Shown: one piece after another, positions 28,101-41,655 of the stretch
How the letters are laid out: every line of letters starts with the position of its first letter
Numbering within the stretch: the first letter of the stretch is position 1
Assembly: GCF_020379485.1 (NCBI RefSeq)
Contig: NC_063443.1
Span: forward strand, 17,479,531 to 17,543,530
DNA from: Brassica napus
Lineage: Eukaryota; Streptophyta; Magnoliopsida; Brassicales; Brassicaceae
Length of the DNA: 64,000 nt
Reading direction: 5' to 3'
The notes under the pieces: model-generated
Seen by the model: only the letters and a program-made list of their open reading frames with translations
Told to the model about the DNA's origin: nothing
Databases searched by the model: none
Program-made: the position numbers and the translations under genes

Positions 28101-31100
28101 TTACCAGCTAAAATCCGTTGCATCATTATCCACCCGAAAGAGATGCTCCACGCCATCACTACCAATAATCACAAAATCCGCAGGCTGTTCAAAGGGAATC
28201 GCAACCTAAAAGAAGCATAGAAAGGTCATAGCATTAGTTCATCATTTTTACACTTAGTTACCTTCAGTACATATGCTAACATTATAATGCAGTGAAGATC
28301 AAGTATATAAGAAAAAGGAGAGCACAAGGAAAGGCTCTTACAGTGGTAGAAGAGGAGAACTTTTCTGTAATTACAGGATCGTTACTTGGTTTGATGCTAT
28401 AGCCTTCTTTCTTGATAGACAAAGTAGCTGCTTCCCATATATCCATATAACCAATCTGTTTCAAAAAAAGGAATCATATAATGAAAAGGGAAAATAAAGG
28501 TATATGAAGGAACATTCTAAGAAGCCTAAGAACACATAAAAATTGTAGATGATGAAATAAGAGAACTGCCATACTGCATAGGAAACCTTGAACGATGCAT
28601 GGCTGTTATGAAGATTCTTCTCTATATGACTCTGCATCTCTGGATCTGTGTAAATAAACAAGGTATACAATTACCAGATAGCTCCAGAACTTTTTTAGTG
28701 TAAGATCACGGTAATATCAAAGAACAATAACAGCAAACTGAGCTTAACGAAGAAGCTGGAATTTGAGTTATCTAACAAACCATAAAACAGAAAGGAGAAA
28801 CAAAACTGAAGTATAAACTGACAAGTCCTGTAGGTATAATTTCTTTCACTCTTGAAGGTCAAAACAAAAACAGGTTTCTTAGTAGTGCTTCTCGAATTGA
28901 AGTTAATTATGGATTGAACAAGCCTGGATTTAATTTTGTTAACAACATTAGCGACCAAAATTTTCTAAAGTAAAAAGCATAAACTTACGACATGTAATCT
29001 TGCAATTATCATTGGCAAAGACCTTCACAAGCTCCCCCTGGAATCACAGTAAATAAATGAATCGTATGAATCATATGTAAAACTGAACCAGCCAGGTAAC
29101 AAAATGGTTCTCAGATCTAGCAGATTAATAAACTAATGGTTGATCAAGTAAATTAGAAGTTGTTGAAGTAAACCTCATTCATCAGAGAATATATATATAT
29201 ATAAGAAAACAAACCTTGCGATTCTTATCGTCCAAGGGGTGAACTTCAATTGCAAGATATAAATCAACATCATCGGCAGTAACAAGATAATTTGGCTTCT
29301 TTGCTCCTATGTTTGGATATTCTCAACAGTTAATCTCTCTTATCGCCAATAGTCAATTGTAAGAAGAAAAAGTGGTAGGGGGAAAATGTGTACCATCAAT
29401 GTAATTCACTGATCCATCTTCCAGATGCCGCACCCACTGAAATTTTCAAGAATGGAAGAAGATATTTAAACTGCAATTTGACAAAAACCCCGGTAAGTAA
29501 TACAGATTTATATTTAGCCTGCACCTCAAAATTACATTTTGTCGTTCCATGGATGGAGTGTCCAGAAGCCAGAAGCTCTCGTCCAGGAAAAGGTTCTCCT
29601 GATATCTGTAGGTCTGCTATCCCTGGCAACGGATCATCATCTGCAGCTGCAAGGAGTGGTCCAACATTTTTTAAGACAAAGTGAAAGACTGATATGGAAT
29701 TGGCAATATGCAACTATTATTATTAGCCATTACCCTCAGAAAAAGATGAAGTTGGCTCTTCAAGAACTGGGGGCAAATTGGGGTAATTTGAGGGGCTTGG
29801 CTCATCAAACTCAGCTGCATAATTCGCATTTTCCAAAGTTTGATTTGTATCTGCTTGTACTTCTGCATATGGATCGTCCATAAATGTATTGCTGAGAGGC
29901 TCACGAAACTGAACACGGTTATTTGGTCCATGAGATTCATCTTGATTAAAAGCTGGTTGCACAGGCATCTGAAAGGCTGGTGATCTACTGGAACAAAAGA
30001 CACATTTGATCATCAAAATGATTTCAATATGCAATCAAAAGCACTAATCCAGAAATAACTCCATATAACTTAGCCCAGTCCATTTCCCATAAAAATCACA
30101 ATATTCAATGTTTTCAGCTTTATCTTTATTTTCCTTATTTTCCACATTCATAAAGAATCACTAGTTCACTACTATATCAGGTATCCGGGAATCAACAGAA
30201 AATCTAGTGCATCAATACCTCTGAGGACCATCAAGATGGTAATTACTCGCGGCTGGTACACTACGCCCATCTTGGTGATACTGTTCTGGTTCTGTCTGAT
30301 AGAAAGAAACGAATGAATTTTGTATTCAAGTCACTTAAGCACATCAATATTACGCAGAGGTATACGAACTTACTGAGTATCTCAAAGTCACACCAACAGG
30401 ATGATATGGTGATAAAGGCGAAGCATTTGAGTGATTTACATCTGACTGCCAAGGTGCTAATTGGTACTCTGTCTCCTTTAGCTTTGTCTAGTATCAGACA
30501 AGGGAAAGGAGTAGAACGAATCAACTTAGTATAAATCAGTAGGTAATAGCTCCAGCATCAATAGTAAACTGTTACAAACGCTGAAATTTGACGTCAGCAA
30601 ATCTCATACCCGCGTATCATACCTCAGTAAAAAGGAGCTTCTCCTGCAGATGCCTAAATAGAACCTGAATACGAATGAATATAGATGTAAACATCAATTA
30701 CAAGTCATCTATCACCTCTTTTATATTGTTTTCACTTTTATGAATTTCAAGCACGGCGAAGTTAAAACTATCAGAAAAATGCAGAGCAACCACCAAACTA
30801 AATAGTTTTCAAAGACAGACGATGAAGGAGATCTGAAGTGCAAAACAAAACGACTGACGCAAGATAAAACTTAAGAATTTGGAACTAACCTTCACATTGC
30901 TAACAATAGACTGAGAATCAGAGATCTGTGGATGCAGCGAATATTCAGATAGAAGAGGCAACAAGTACGATACAAATGTAGATCTCTCCTGTTCTGCAGC
31001 CTGATAGAGAGAAAGAGGCCTTTGCCATTTAGATGTACAAATAAAAGTGAGGTGCTAGAGACAGATCCGACTTTGAGATAAAGTACAAAAAGATCAACAC

Positions 31101-32733
31101 AAAAGTATTGTCGCATATCCCAAGATACAAGCGAATAATACCTGTAAGGCATATGTCAGGCGAATATTTTCTTCAATAATCTCTTGTCTATAAGAGAGTG
31201 CTTTTGATGCAGCATCAACAAGGTCCTGTTGTTGTTGATCAAATGCCTGACACAACAAGAACGATATATGAACAAGAAGATAAAAGTCGAGAAAGAGAAG
31301 TTACAAATATTTTGTAATAACTAAAAAAAACTTACCAATCGCATGTGCGCAATACGCTTTTCCAAGACATATTTCTCATTGCGTGTTTGAGCTTCCTAAA
31401 AACAGGCCAAAAGGTTAGTCAAAAAAATTATAAGGTAAACCAAGCATGCCTAAAACATAAGACATTCACCTTGACAGCATAATCAGCAAGATATTTTCGT
31501 AACCGCACAATCTCTTGTTCCTGTTCGTTGACCTTGTGAATAAGCTCCTGGATACTTTGCATAGTCAGGGAAAAACATTTTCTAACTTTCACTAGAAAAA
31601 CAAGACTTAGTAAGAGTGACTTAAACCTGCTTCCATGCACTCCCCGAATTATTTACTTCACCTACTGGCATCAACTCATGAGTAGACGAAATGATGTGCG
31701 AGTCACGTTCTCCTTCCAATCTAACAAAGGAAAAATCAGACACTGAATTAAAAGAACACAAGAGTGTTGACGCAAACATAACTGAACCACGAGATTAACA
31801 ATAAAACTGCAACAGCAGAAGGCCAGTATCCGTTAGAGGTTAAGTTACCTCATAGGAGATAGTGATATTGTAGACGGCGTAGAAGACAACTGAGAGGCTC
31901 CTCTTACTACGCCATTAGTCATGATTCCATCAGAACGTTCTTCAAAACGATTACTCACAGTAGCTTCCTCTCCATTTGGATGGTGAACAACTAGCATACC
32001 TGATGAACCAGCACCTAGAGCACTGATCACGCCCTTCCTCCGATCAACTGACTGATGCAACGGGGAAGATCCAGCGGAGTGAGATGCTTGGGGCGTGGCT
32101 TCACCTGATTTCTAAGAAAGATAGAAAACAAACTAGCATTAAAACACACATACTTTCCAAATCTGGTCAAAACACCCTAACGCATAACATAGAAATGTCA
32201 ACAGAGATCTAAGGAAAAGATCCTTGAGACTCACTAGGGACCATGAGGATTCAAGTAACTTACATATTTGGCAAGCTCGAGATATCTTCTCTGAAGTTCA
32301 GACTTTAAGAGGTTATTCTCCTCCACCTAATCAGAGCAATATACACAAAACACACTCAGAGAGAACGCTCAAGACTTTACCAATTAAAAAAAAAAAATCC
32401 ATTTAGAGTAAGTATTCAGATCGAAACCATTCACTATGCAGTAGCAGTAAATGCAAAGGAGCCGAGAAGTTCCTAAACGGATCTACAACTCAAAAACTTC
32501 AATTCTATTTTTTGCAGCTACATAACTACGCCCTAAGTAAAGTTACACAAAGCCTGATTATGTAAAGTAGTAAAAGTTCAGATAAACGCCACAAAGACCT
32601 GTTGCTTGATTGTGGCTTCGGCAGCTTCAACGGCTTTGATGACCTGGAACAAGCTATCGTTTTCATTGGAAGATTCTCTGAGACCCACTCCTGAGAACTT
32701 CTCGGCGAGTCTCTCCTCGTGCCCGTTGTCCAT
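28101..32733 (-). CDS. Coiled-coil protein of unknown function (At5g08440/At5g23490-like)
   Basis: Many exons on the minus strand from ATG at 32733 (MDNGHEERLAEKFSGVGLRE) to a stop at 28101-28103 (VDNDATDFSW). Long heptad-like helices are visible: LFQVIKAVEAAEATIKQQVE, then SIQELIHKVNEQEQEIVRLR and KEAQTRNEKYVLEKRIAHMR, then YRQEIIEENIRLTYALQAAE. The middle is low-complexity, rich in Pro, Ser and Asn. The C-terminal 200 residues form a conserved domain (PGIADLQISGEPFPGRELLA, DGAKKPNYLVTADDVDLYLA, EVHPLDDKNRKGELVKVF, IGYMDIWEAATLSIKKEGYS). I know no assigned function. An alternative ATG at 32775 lies in frame. The 5' leader has a long GA tract. It sits where synteny expects At5g08440. Confidence 0.8.
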
Positions 32734-32830
32734 CGTGAAATCGAAACTTGAGCAATCTCCGGCAGCTATTCTCAAATTCTCATCTAACCAATCAACATTT
32801 AGCTCTCGCTGTTACAGATTTCAACAGGTG

Positions 32831-32832
<2 letters not shown>

Positions 32833-32880
<48 letters not shown>
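32833..32880. repeat. (AG)n microsatellite, about 23 units
   Basis: An uninterrupted AG run of about 47 bases lies 100 bases upstream of the At5g08440-like ATG, so on the transcript it is a CT tract in the 5' UTR. Confidence 0.95.
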
Positions 32881-32882
<2 letters not shown>

Positions 32883-33639
32883 AAATAGAAAAAAATAAAA
32901 AATGAGAAATTGAATTGAAAAAGGAATGGTATGATGAGGATGAGTCACGAATCATACGAAAATGGAGAAAACTATATAAAAGCTTCTTCTTCTTCTTCTT
33001 CGCAAGCTCTCTCTGAGTTTTTTCGAGTTGTGACCTCGGAGAAATTGGGTTTTTTCTCGTTTTTATTTTCTTTCTAATTTATTAAAATTGTTTTTTCTCT
33101 CTTTAACATTGTTTATTACAATATTTAATATCCAGCAGCACCATTAATATTATTTATTATCATACCAAGTTTTGGTTTTGTTATTTCTGCAGTTAGAGAC
33201 TTATAGTAACTTTTATACTATTTTAAACTTGGCAACTTTTGTAATTTTAGTAACCTTAATTAAACTAGTCAAGGTCGTATTCTTCTTCACTCGTCAGTAT
33301 TAGGAAAAAAAATACAAAATACATTTCATGTGATTTTCCCTATATAGTATGATAATATATTATGCAAGACTAAGGAAGTCATTGCAACTTCTCTCACAAA
33401 CATTGATTTAATTTTCCATAAATCTCATATTTGTGTTTCAGGCTTTTTGCCAACATTATAAATATAGGACAAGAATCTTGAAAAGCAATGATTTTGAAAA
33501 AAACAAACTCTCATTGAAGAATGGTTGGTAAAGCTTCACACCCTTTTTCTTTATTTGCTGTTTATATAAAAGGAGGAGCAACCCTAATGCAATCTAAAGA
33601 GAATAAAAAGATAACTGAAACCACTTTCACTGAATCTAG

Positions 33640-34990
33640 TCTTCAGCTAAAAACTGGAAGAAGTAACATCGGTTAGTAAAACTGCAGATCTAGGTTGCAC
33701 GGGTACTCCAAGTTGGTGCCGTCTCACGTATCGGGTTCGTCGGGGGGACGGGGACGTCTCGGGTACGCCTAGGAAACGTCCCCAATATGTGTGAGGTGAA
33801 CCCGGGACGTCAAGCCTCATCGGGTACGGGCTTGGTCAGAGAAGGAGACGTTCCGGAAACGTTTCCGCAGAAAATAGACGTATCCATCTGATTTTTTGTG
33901 TTATAAAAAGTGTAAAAAATTAAACCATATATGTTTTTAACCTTTAATGTGTTTATTCTATCAATTTTGAAAAGATCAAAAGTTGTAATTAAAAAAAATA
34001 ATAGTGTCTCTGTCTCTTCGATTCTTCCACTCTCACTTTAGTCTCTTGCACTTCCATCTTCTTTCTCTTTGAAACTCAAGTCTCGACCATATCTCTCTCT
34101 GTGATATATCAGCAACAGAACCCAGATGCACTTTCCTTACCTTCTTGTCTCTTTGTTGTTTATATCACAAGCAAAACGCGTAAGCATTTTCTTTACCTTC
34201 TTCTTGTAATCTTATCTTACGAAAATAATTCATATACAATGTTTCTGTGTTTTTTATACAAAGATGTGACTGTCATTTTATATGTATCATATTTTGTTTT
34301 TAGCTTCTTTTTAGTATTTTGATCAATTGTGTTTGCTGCTGTTTCTGTTGCTGTCTAGTATTTTTATCATGTGTGTTATTGTTTCTGTTGATGTCTAGTA
34401 TTTTGATTAAGTGTATTTGCTGCTGTTAAAACTTATGTTTCAGATTTTATCATTTTGACTTATGGATATTTTTATATTTTTTTATAATATGGTCGCCGTT
34501 TCTATGCCGTACCCGTATTTACAAATTTAAAGTTTGACGTTTCCCGTCCCCGCTCCCGTCCCAGTTTCCGGTCCCCGTCCCGGTCCCGGGGCTGCTTAGC
34601 TGCAGATTCCAGGCTCTGCCCCCCAACATCCAGACGGACCTTGAAGTTGTTGAAGAAGTGGTCTGCGTCGTTCCAAGCTTTGAGTTGTGCTAGAGAGAAA
34701 GGTTCGTGTATATCAATCACCATGAGGATCTTTGTATAACCAGTATGCATTCTCTTTGTCAGCCCTAGGGTCTAGAGTCTCTATTATCTCTGATGGGTTT
34801 TTTGGTTGAGATTGAGATCCATTGTTATGATTATTAATTACAGGTATGCTTGACTGAGGCTCAGAAACTTCAGAATCTGATGGAAACCCATGAAGTTGAT
34901 AGCATGTCTTCTCTTCATGACCAATACGACCACAATAGGTGCAAGTGAAAACGTGACTCAGAAAACTAAAGTTGTGGATAAGGATGCATA
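33640..34990 (-). pseudogene. Relic of SWIB/Plus-3/GYF gene (At5g08430) fused to a copia zinc knuckle, split by a hAT element
   Basis: Minus-strand reading gives a GYF domain end: RADKENAYWLYKDPHGD (to about 34715), then after a stop and frame change EPFSLAQLKAWNDADHF and FKVRLDVGGQSLES. This is cut by the hAT element at 33681-34607 and resumes on the far side as AVLLTDV, exactly in frame when the element and one TSD copy are removed. Such GYF modules end plant SWIB/Plus-3/GYF proteins of the NERD type; At5g08430 lies between At5g08440 and KRR1, as here. Upstream of the GYF part the same frame has FTCTYCGRIGHEEKTCYQLH, a CCHC zinc knuckle of the copia Gag type. The SWIB and Plus-3 parts are absent, so the locus is dead. 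Confidence 0.8.
33681..34607. mobile_element. Non-autonomous hAT-type element with 8-bp TSD
   Basis: CTGCAGAT occurs at 33681-33688 and 34600-34607. The 911-base body starts CTAGGTTGCACGGG and ends CCCGGGGCTGCTTAG, an imperfect terminal inverted pair (CTAG/CTAA...). GC-rich subterminal repeats GGGGACGGGGACG on the left and CCCGTCCCxGTCCC on the right are inverted relative to each other, and the centre is AT-rich with no transposase. Removing the element plus one octamer restores the reading of the GYF domain, which confirms the borders independently. Confidence 0.9.
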
Positions 34991-35034
34991 TATTCATTGT
35001 CTAAGACGAGTATATATAGTTACAAGTAAAAACT

Positions 35035-35609
35035 AGAAGTGTTCAATCCGGATATCGGTTCGATTTCGGTTCGATTTTTTTCCGGTTTTTGGTATTTCGG
35101 TTAGTAAAATATAACTACCATTCTAAATCCATATTTATTTTGGTTCGGTTCAGTTTATATACCGTCGGTTTTTTGTTTATTCGATTTTATACCAAAAAAC
35201 ATAATTATTTTATTTAAGATCATATTATATAAATTTTAGAGTCATATTGTCAACACAATCATTTATTAAAAATATATTATATGTTCAAATAAATGAACAA
35301 AAAAGTAAAAATGCTTCTATCAGTTTTGAAGAACAACACATTCATCATAATTTTTTTCATAAAAAATGGTCACCAATTGAAACCATAATCTGATATAATT
35401 AAATTTTCTTTTAAACTATATCATATTAAAGGTAAATGTCCCGTTTACTTGGCTTTCTCTTTTTGCTGTCACTCACCCATTTACTTGACTAATCACACAC
35501 TATTCTGATACACTCATACACATATGTATATAAATAATGTCCACATACACTCTTCTTTTCAATACTTAATATGATCCCATAGCACTTAATCTGATCAACA
35601 TAGTAAAGC
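35035..35609. repeat. CGGTT-rich repeat fragment and dispersed repeat
   Basis: 35035-35200 is rich in GGTTCGATTTCGGTT and CGGTTCGGTT units like hAT subterminal regions, but I see only one clear end. 35385-35550 is about 80% similar to 59455-59612 inside SCPL35 intron 1: both contain GTCCCGTTTAxTTG/ATCCCGTTTAGTTG, CACCCxTTTACTTGACTAAT and AATAATGTCCACAT in the same order. It lies downstream of the UPF0725 gene. No gene was recognised. Confidence 0.65.
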
Positions 35610-37128
35610 CTAAACGGCGCCTAAGCTTTGGCGAAAACGATAATGCATTTCTTCCACACTCATAAAAGTCACATCGTCTTGTGACTTGCACAAATCACCC
35701 ATGAGAGACAAGGATCCTGTTTGCTCATCAAAGACACTTTTAATGATAGCTTTGCGTTCAAGTTGCTCACCCAAACCATTCCTAGCCAATCCCTTGAAAA
35801 CTATGTAGAGGTCTGAACTCTTAGCCTTGAGCGGAGGCTCATCATAGGTAGTTTTTATAACCACTTTCACAATCTCCAACTTAGATAGATCCTCCTGCAA
35901 AAACAACAACAATATTTTTTTTTTTTTAAAAGCGTCATGTTAATAAGTATCATAAAATAAGTGCATTGATATGCAAAAACAAAGGAAAAAAAAAAACAAT
36001 ACTTACATCTGAAATCCTCCGATCTTTTGTATAAACAGCAAGCTCCAGGTACAAACGAATCCAGGGATTGCTCCTCAACTTTGATATCTCCACCTGCATG
36101 ATTAACAAAGACATATTTTTACACTTGTTTCTTATTTGATGATCATAAGCAAAACAGGGGAAACCATTTTTACCGAGCAAAAGCGTTCGCTAGCATCAAA
36201 AACAACATCATCTGAGGGCCAACCAGGGAATCCATAAACCGGCTGGGGTAGACAAAATCCATCGGTAGTCTCTCCTATGAATGTAAATGAGATTAATTAA
36301 TACTTAAAACTCAACTTGTATATTTATAAGAAGGAAATAAAACGAAGAGAACAATGCAACACAGATCAATCACTCTTAGTTAAGAAGAACGCAAAACTTA
36401 AATCAATCTTTGTTACCTTTAATTCTAGCAGTAGTGCAAGTCGCATCCAAACGTCCAAATCGGTTTTCATCCACCCGAACCTGAAAAATTTGCATGGGAC
36501 GACCGGCAACTGTATCACGTGCAGCCAAGGTTATGAGGAAAGAGCAAGCACCATTGCTCTTCATGTTGAATTTGATTAGAGCATCAAGCTCAAAGTTTGT
36601 ACCCTGAAAAAACAAATAAATTTTTGAATGTGATAACATATACACAATATGTATTGTTCAGATACCAAAAAAATACCTCTTTTATATTGTAGCGATGAAG
36701 ACCCAATTTCGCATAACGTTTGACCAAAGGACGATAGGGAATTAGGGATATGTAAAGGTCGAGAGACCTTGACAGCTAAAAGGCATTAATCCGGAACCAC
36801 GGATGCCTTCTATGTCGAAACCCTAGAGAGAACAAAAAAAAACATCTATAACAATCAGATCAAACTTGTAAACAGATAAAATTAAAGAGATGAAATAATT
36901 ACATACATCGTTTCGTTCATTCTCCTCGTCAGATCTGGTTATCGAGAGTGACGGTTGATTGTTTTCTGATGATCGAATAAGTTGATGGAAATTTGTGATG
37001 GGCCCATCGGATTCATTCGCTCGACGCCGTAACTCATACAGCGGACGTAAATACTCATCCTTTTGTTTCTCCTCCTCGTCAAATCTGGTTGATGGTTGAT
37101 TGATTTTTGACGATCCAGGAAACATCAT
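35610..37128 (-). CDS. UPF0725 (EMB2204-like) family protein, possible frameshift
   Basis: Crucifer-specific UPF0725/DUF626 protein. Exon 1 (36907-37128) encodes MMFPGSSKINQPSTRFDEEE and further charged sequence. Later exons give RPLVKRYAKLGLHRYNIKE, GTNFELDALIKFNMKSNGAC, FQVRVDENRFGRLDATCTTA, LRSNPWIRLYLELAVYTKDR and LSKLEIVKVVIKTTYDEPPL, ending AVxAG-like near 35610. These are hallmark family blocks; the biochemical role is unknown. Around 36755-36825 the frame from GFDIEGIRGSGLMPFS runs into a stop, while the conserved LYISLIPYRPLVKRY block is one frame over. Either a small indel has broken the gene, or an acceptor at TTTTAG just before CTGTCAAGG is used, which skips the GFDIEG piece and keeps phase. 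The gene is an insertion relative to the expected Arabidopsis order. Confidence 0.75.
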
Positions 37129-37200
37129 ATTATTAGGTTTGATTGCCCAAAAGTACAAGAAATAAAAACAAAAAACCCACATATATGAGGCTAAACCAAA

Positions 37201-37360
37201 GCAAAATAGATTCCATCGAAGTCCATAAATGACTCGATTCCATGCATTCTTTTATGGAGCAAAGGACACGTGTCCATCATGCAAAATAGATTCCATCGAA
37301 GTCAATAAATGACTCGATTCCATGCATTCTTTTATGGAGCAAAGGACACGTGTCCATCAT
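37201..37360 (+). repeat. 80-bp perfect-phase tandem duplication with a G-box
   Basis: Units 37201-37280 and 37281-37360 are head-to-tail and differ at one base (GTCCATAAA and GTCAATAAA). Each holds the palindrome GGACACGTGTCC, a core G-box (CACGTG). They lie about 70-230 bases upstream of the UPF0725 start codon, so they are plausible promoter elements for bZIP or bHLH factors. Confidence 0.9.
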
Positions 37361-37407
37361 GCGAACCACCACTGCACTTCGTCAACAAGGACATCTCCGC
37401 GGAACGA

Positions 37408-37600
37408 AGATCTAAGAATATCTCCAATCTCACTTCATATTTTACTCTAAAATTAAGAAAATATAATGAAAAATAGAGTAATGAACAAAAAATAAAAAAG
37501 ATTACTCCATTTATTAAGTAATGCTTTTATTTTTTGTTCATCACTCAATTTTCTCAATTTTAAAGTAAAATATAAAGTGAAGTTAGAGATGCTCTAATCA
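37408..37600. mobile_element. MITE-like long imperfect palindrome
   Basis: The left arm (GATCTAAGAATATCTCCAAT, CACTTCATATTTTACTCTAA, then AATGAACAAAAAATAAA) matches the reverse complement of the right arm (GATTAGAGCATCTCTAACTT, CACTTTATATTTTACTTTAA, then GATGAACAAAAAATAAA) over about 90 bases each. The end GAGCATCTCTAA resembles common crucifer miniature elements. No coding capacity; transcripts could fold into a long hairpin. Confidence 0.8.
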
Positions 37601-37874
37601 GAAAAATCCCGATAAAAGAATCTCGCCGTCGACGACATCAGAATTTGAAGGCGCTATTATCTACAATTTCGGTTATAACGCTTGAGCTCCATCATCAATA
37701 AAACTATGATCAAAACCACCAAGCTACCCAGAACTATGATTCAACGCGGGAGTTCAGTTAAATCATACATCTGACAGGCGCGGATTCTTCAAAATAAGAT
37801 TGAACTTGTTTGTTTTTTGTATAGTTTTTGAAGACACTGATGTGATTAAAAATACAAGCAAACATGTTTTAAGA

Positions 37875-40298
<2,424 letters not shown>

Positions 40299-40509
40299 TG
40301 ACGCTGTTATCAGTTAGAACTCTCTAGAGACGCGGCGAGGCAAAAGGCTTTGATTTATAGTAGGGTTTCTCGGGGAAAAATAATAATTTAATGGGATTAA
40401 TATTAAACCGGGCCGAATTGAACCGGAGTGTTTTTGGCGCGGTAAGTGGTAGTTAGCGGTTATTTTATCTCAATGTTGCTAGACCGGAGTATCTAAAACT
40501 TAACTGATT

Positions 40510-40935
40510 CAAAATTCAAATGTTTAGTTTAGTCCTGCGATTTCTGTTTTCAGAAAACGAACCATCGGTTTTCGGTAAACCGAATTTTTGAAAACCAATT
40601 TCGAAATTAACCGTTCGGTTCGATTTGGTTATCGGATTTACAGTTTTCACTTTTATTTCCAAAAATAACTGATTTTTTTTGTTTTCAATATAACTTTCTA
40701 AAAATTCAGATATTTTAGCTTGAACTCTGTTATTTTGGTAAAGTTTAGTTATTTTCGGTTAAATTCGGTTCGTTCTTTTGGTTACTTTTGGTTATCTCTG
40801 GTTTTTATCAGGGTTTCCGGTTTTTTAATATATGAATTTTTTTGAAAATCAAAAACCGAACCGACCCGAACCGAAAACTAAAATTTTGGTTCGGTTCGGC
40901 TGGTTGGGACAAAAACTGCATGGCTAGTTTACAGA
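40510..40935. mobile_element. CGGTT-rich hAT-like non-autonomous element, ends uncertain
   Basis: The left part (40540-40640) is rich in ACCATCGGTTTTCGGTAAAC and CGGTTCGATTTGGTT units; the right part (40850-40905) has the reverse arrangement (CCGAACCGACCCGAACCGAAAA, then GGTTCGGTTCGGC). The centre is AT-rich and non-coding. TTAGTTTA at the left and CTAGTTTA at the right may be a degenerate 8-bp TSD (7 of 8). It separates KRR1 from the ICMTB relic. Confidence 0.6.
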
Positions 40936-40944
40936 AGGAACTCT

Positions 40945-41255
40945 CTGCGCATACTCCACATACTGTCTCCCAAAAAAAACTGCTTCAAGTAATGCTCTTT
41001 AAGGTATTCTCTCTGCAAAGAACCGCCATACCACAATCCCCTCGGATGCCTCAGAGCTGTATACATACACTCCTTCGGTCACGAGCTTATGATGCTCCTT
41101 CCGTCGAATCTTTATGCTGTGGGTGAAGGATCTACCTGCTGTGATTATCGTGGGTTTGAGAATGATTTCACCGAGAATAATCATCATTATATAAGCTGCT
41201 GATCCACCAGTGTTGTTTCACCCCCGGAAACAGAACATTCTCAACTAGGTACTCT
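40945..41255 (-). pseudogene. ICMTB: ICMTB/STE14B relic (At5g08335)
   Basis: The minus strand reads a broken isoprenylcysteine methyltransferase: a HWWIS-like remnant near 41205, then IIMIILGEIILKPTIITAGR, SFTHSIKIRRKEHHKLVTEG, VYVYSS..., and after an internal loss IVVWRFFAERIP at about 41000-41035. Family landmarks GExIRKxAIITAGRSFTH and VVWRFFAxRIP are clear, but the RHPSYxGF block and the residues between are deleted. The Arabidopsis gene is the direct neighbour of TCP21, as here. The membrane enzyme would methylate prenylated CaaX proteins; this copy cannot be functional. Confidence 0.85.
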
Positions 41256-41655
41256 TTATCTTCTTTTCTTCGAGTAATATTTGATCTTTTTTTCGTTTCC
41301 TTATCTTCGATTCTCATTCATAAAAGTCACGAGACAGATTTAAAATTACACCGACTAATTCAATATTGAATAGTACCGGTGGGCTCAACTTCACTGAAAC
41401 TAGAACCATAAAGTCATCACGCACAAACCGTACAAAGGGCCTTTTGTTGCTCTTCTTTATCGCGTTTTTAGTAAACAACAATCAACCAATCCATCTCACT
41501 GTCACTCTCTTAAACAAATTTTGAGACCAAATATTCTTAATCCCTAATCGAACAAATAATAATAACCTTTAAATTAACTAAAGCTGAGCACAAAGAACAC
41601 AAAAGTAGGACATGAAACACACGAGTTTTCTATACATACCCAAATGGAACCTTTT
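41256..41655. other. Downstream flank of TCP21, no gene seen
   Basis: 3' flank of the minus-strand TCP gene. Nothing recognised. Confidence 0.4.
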
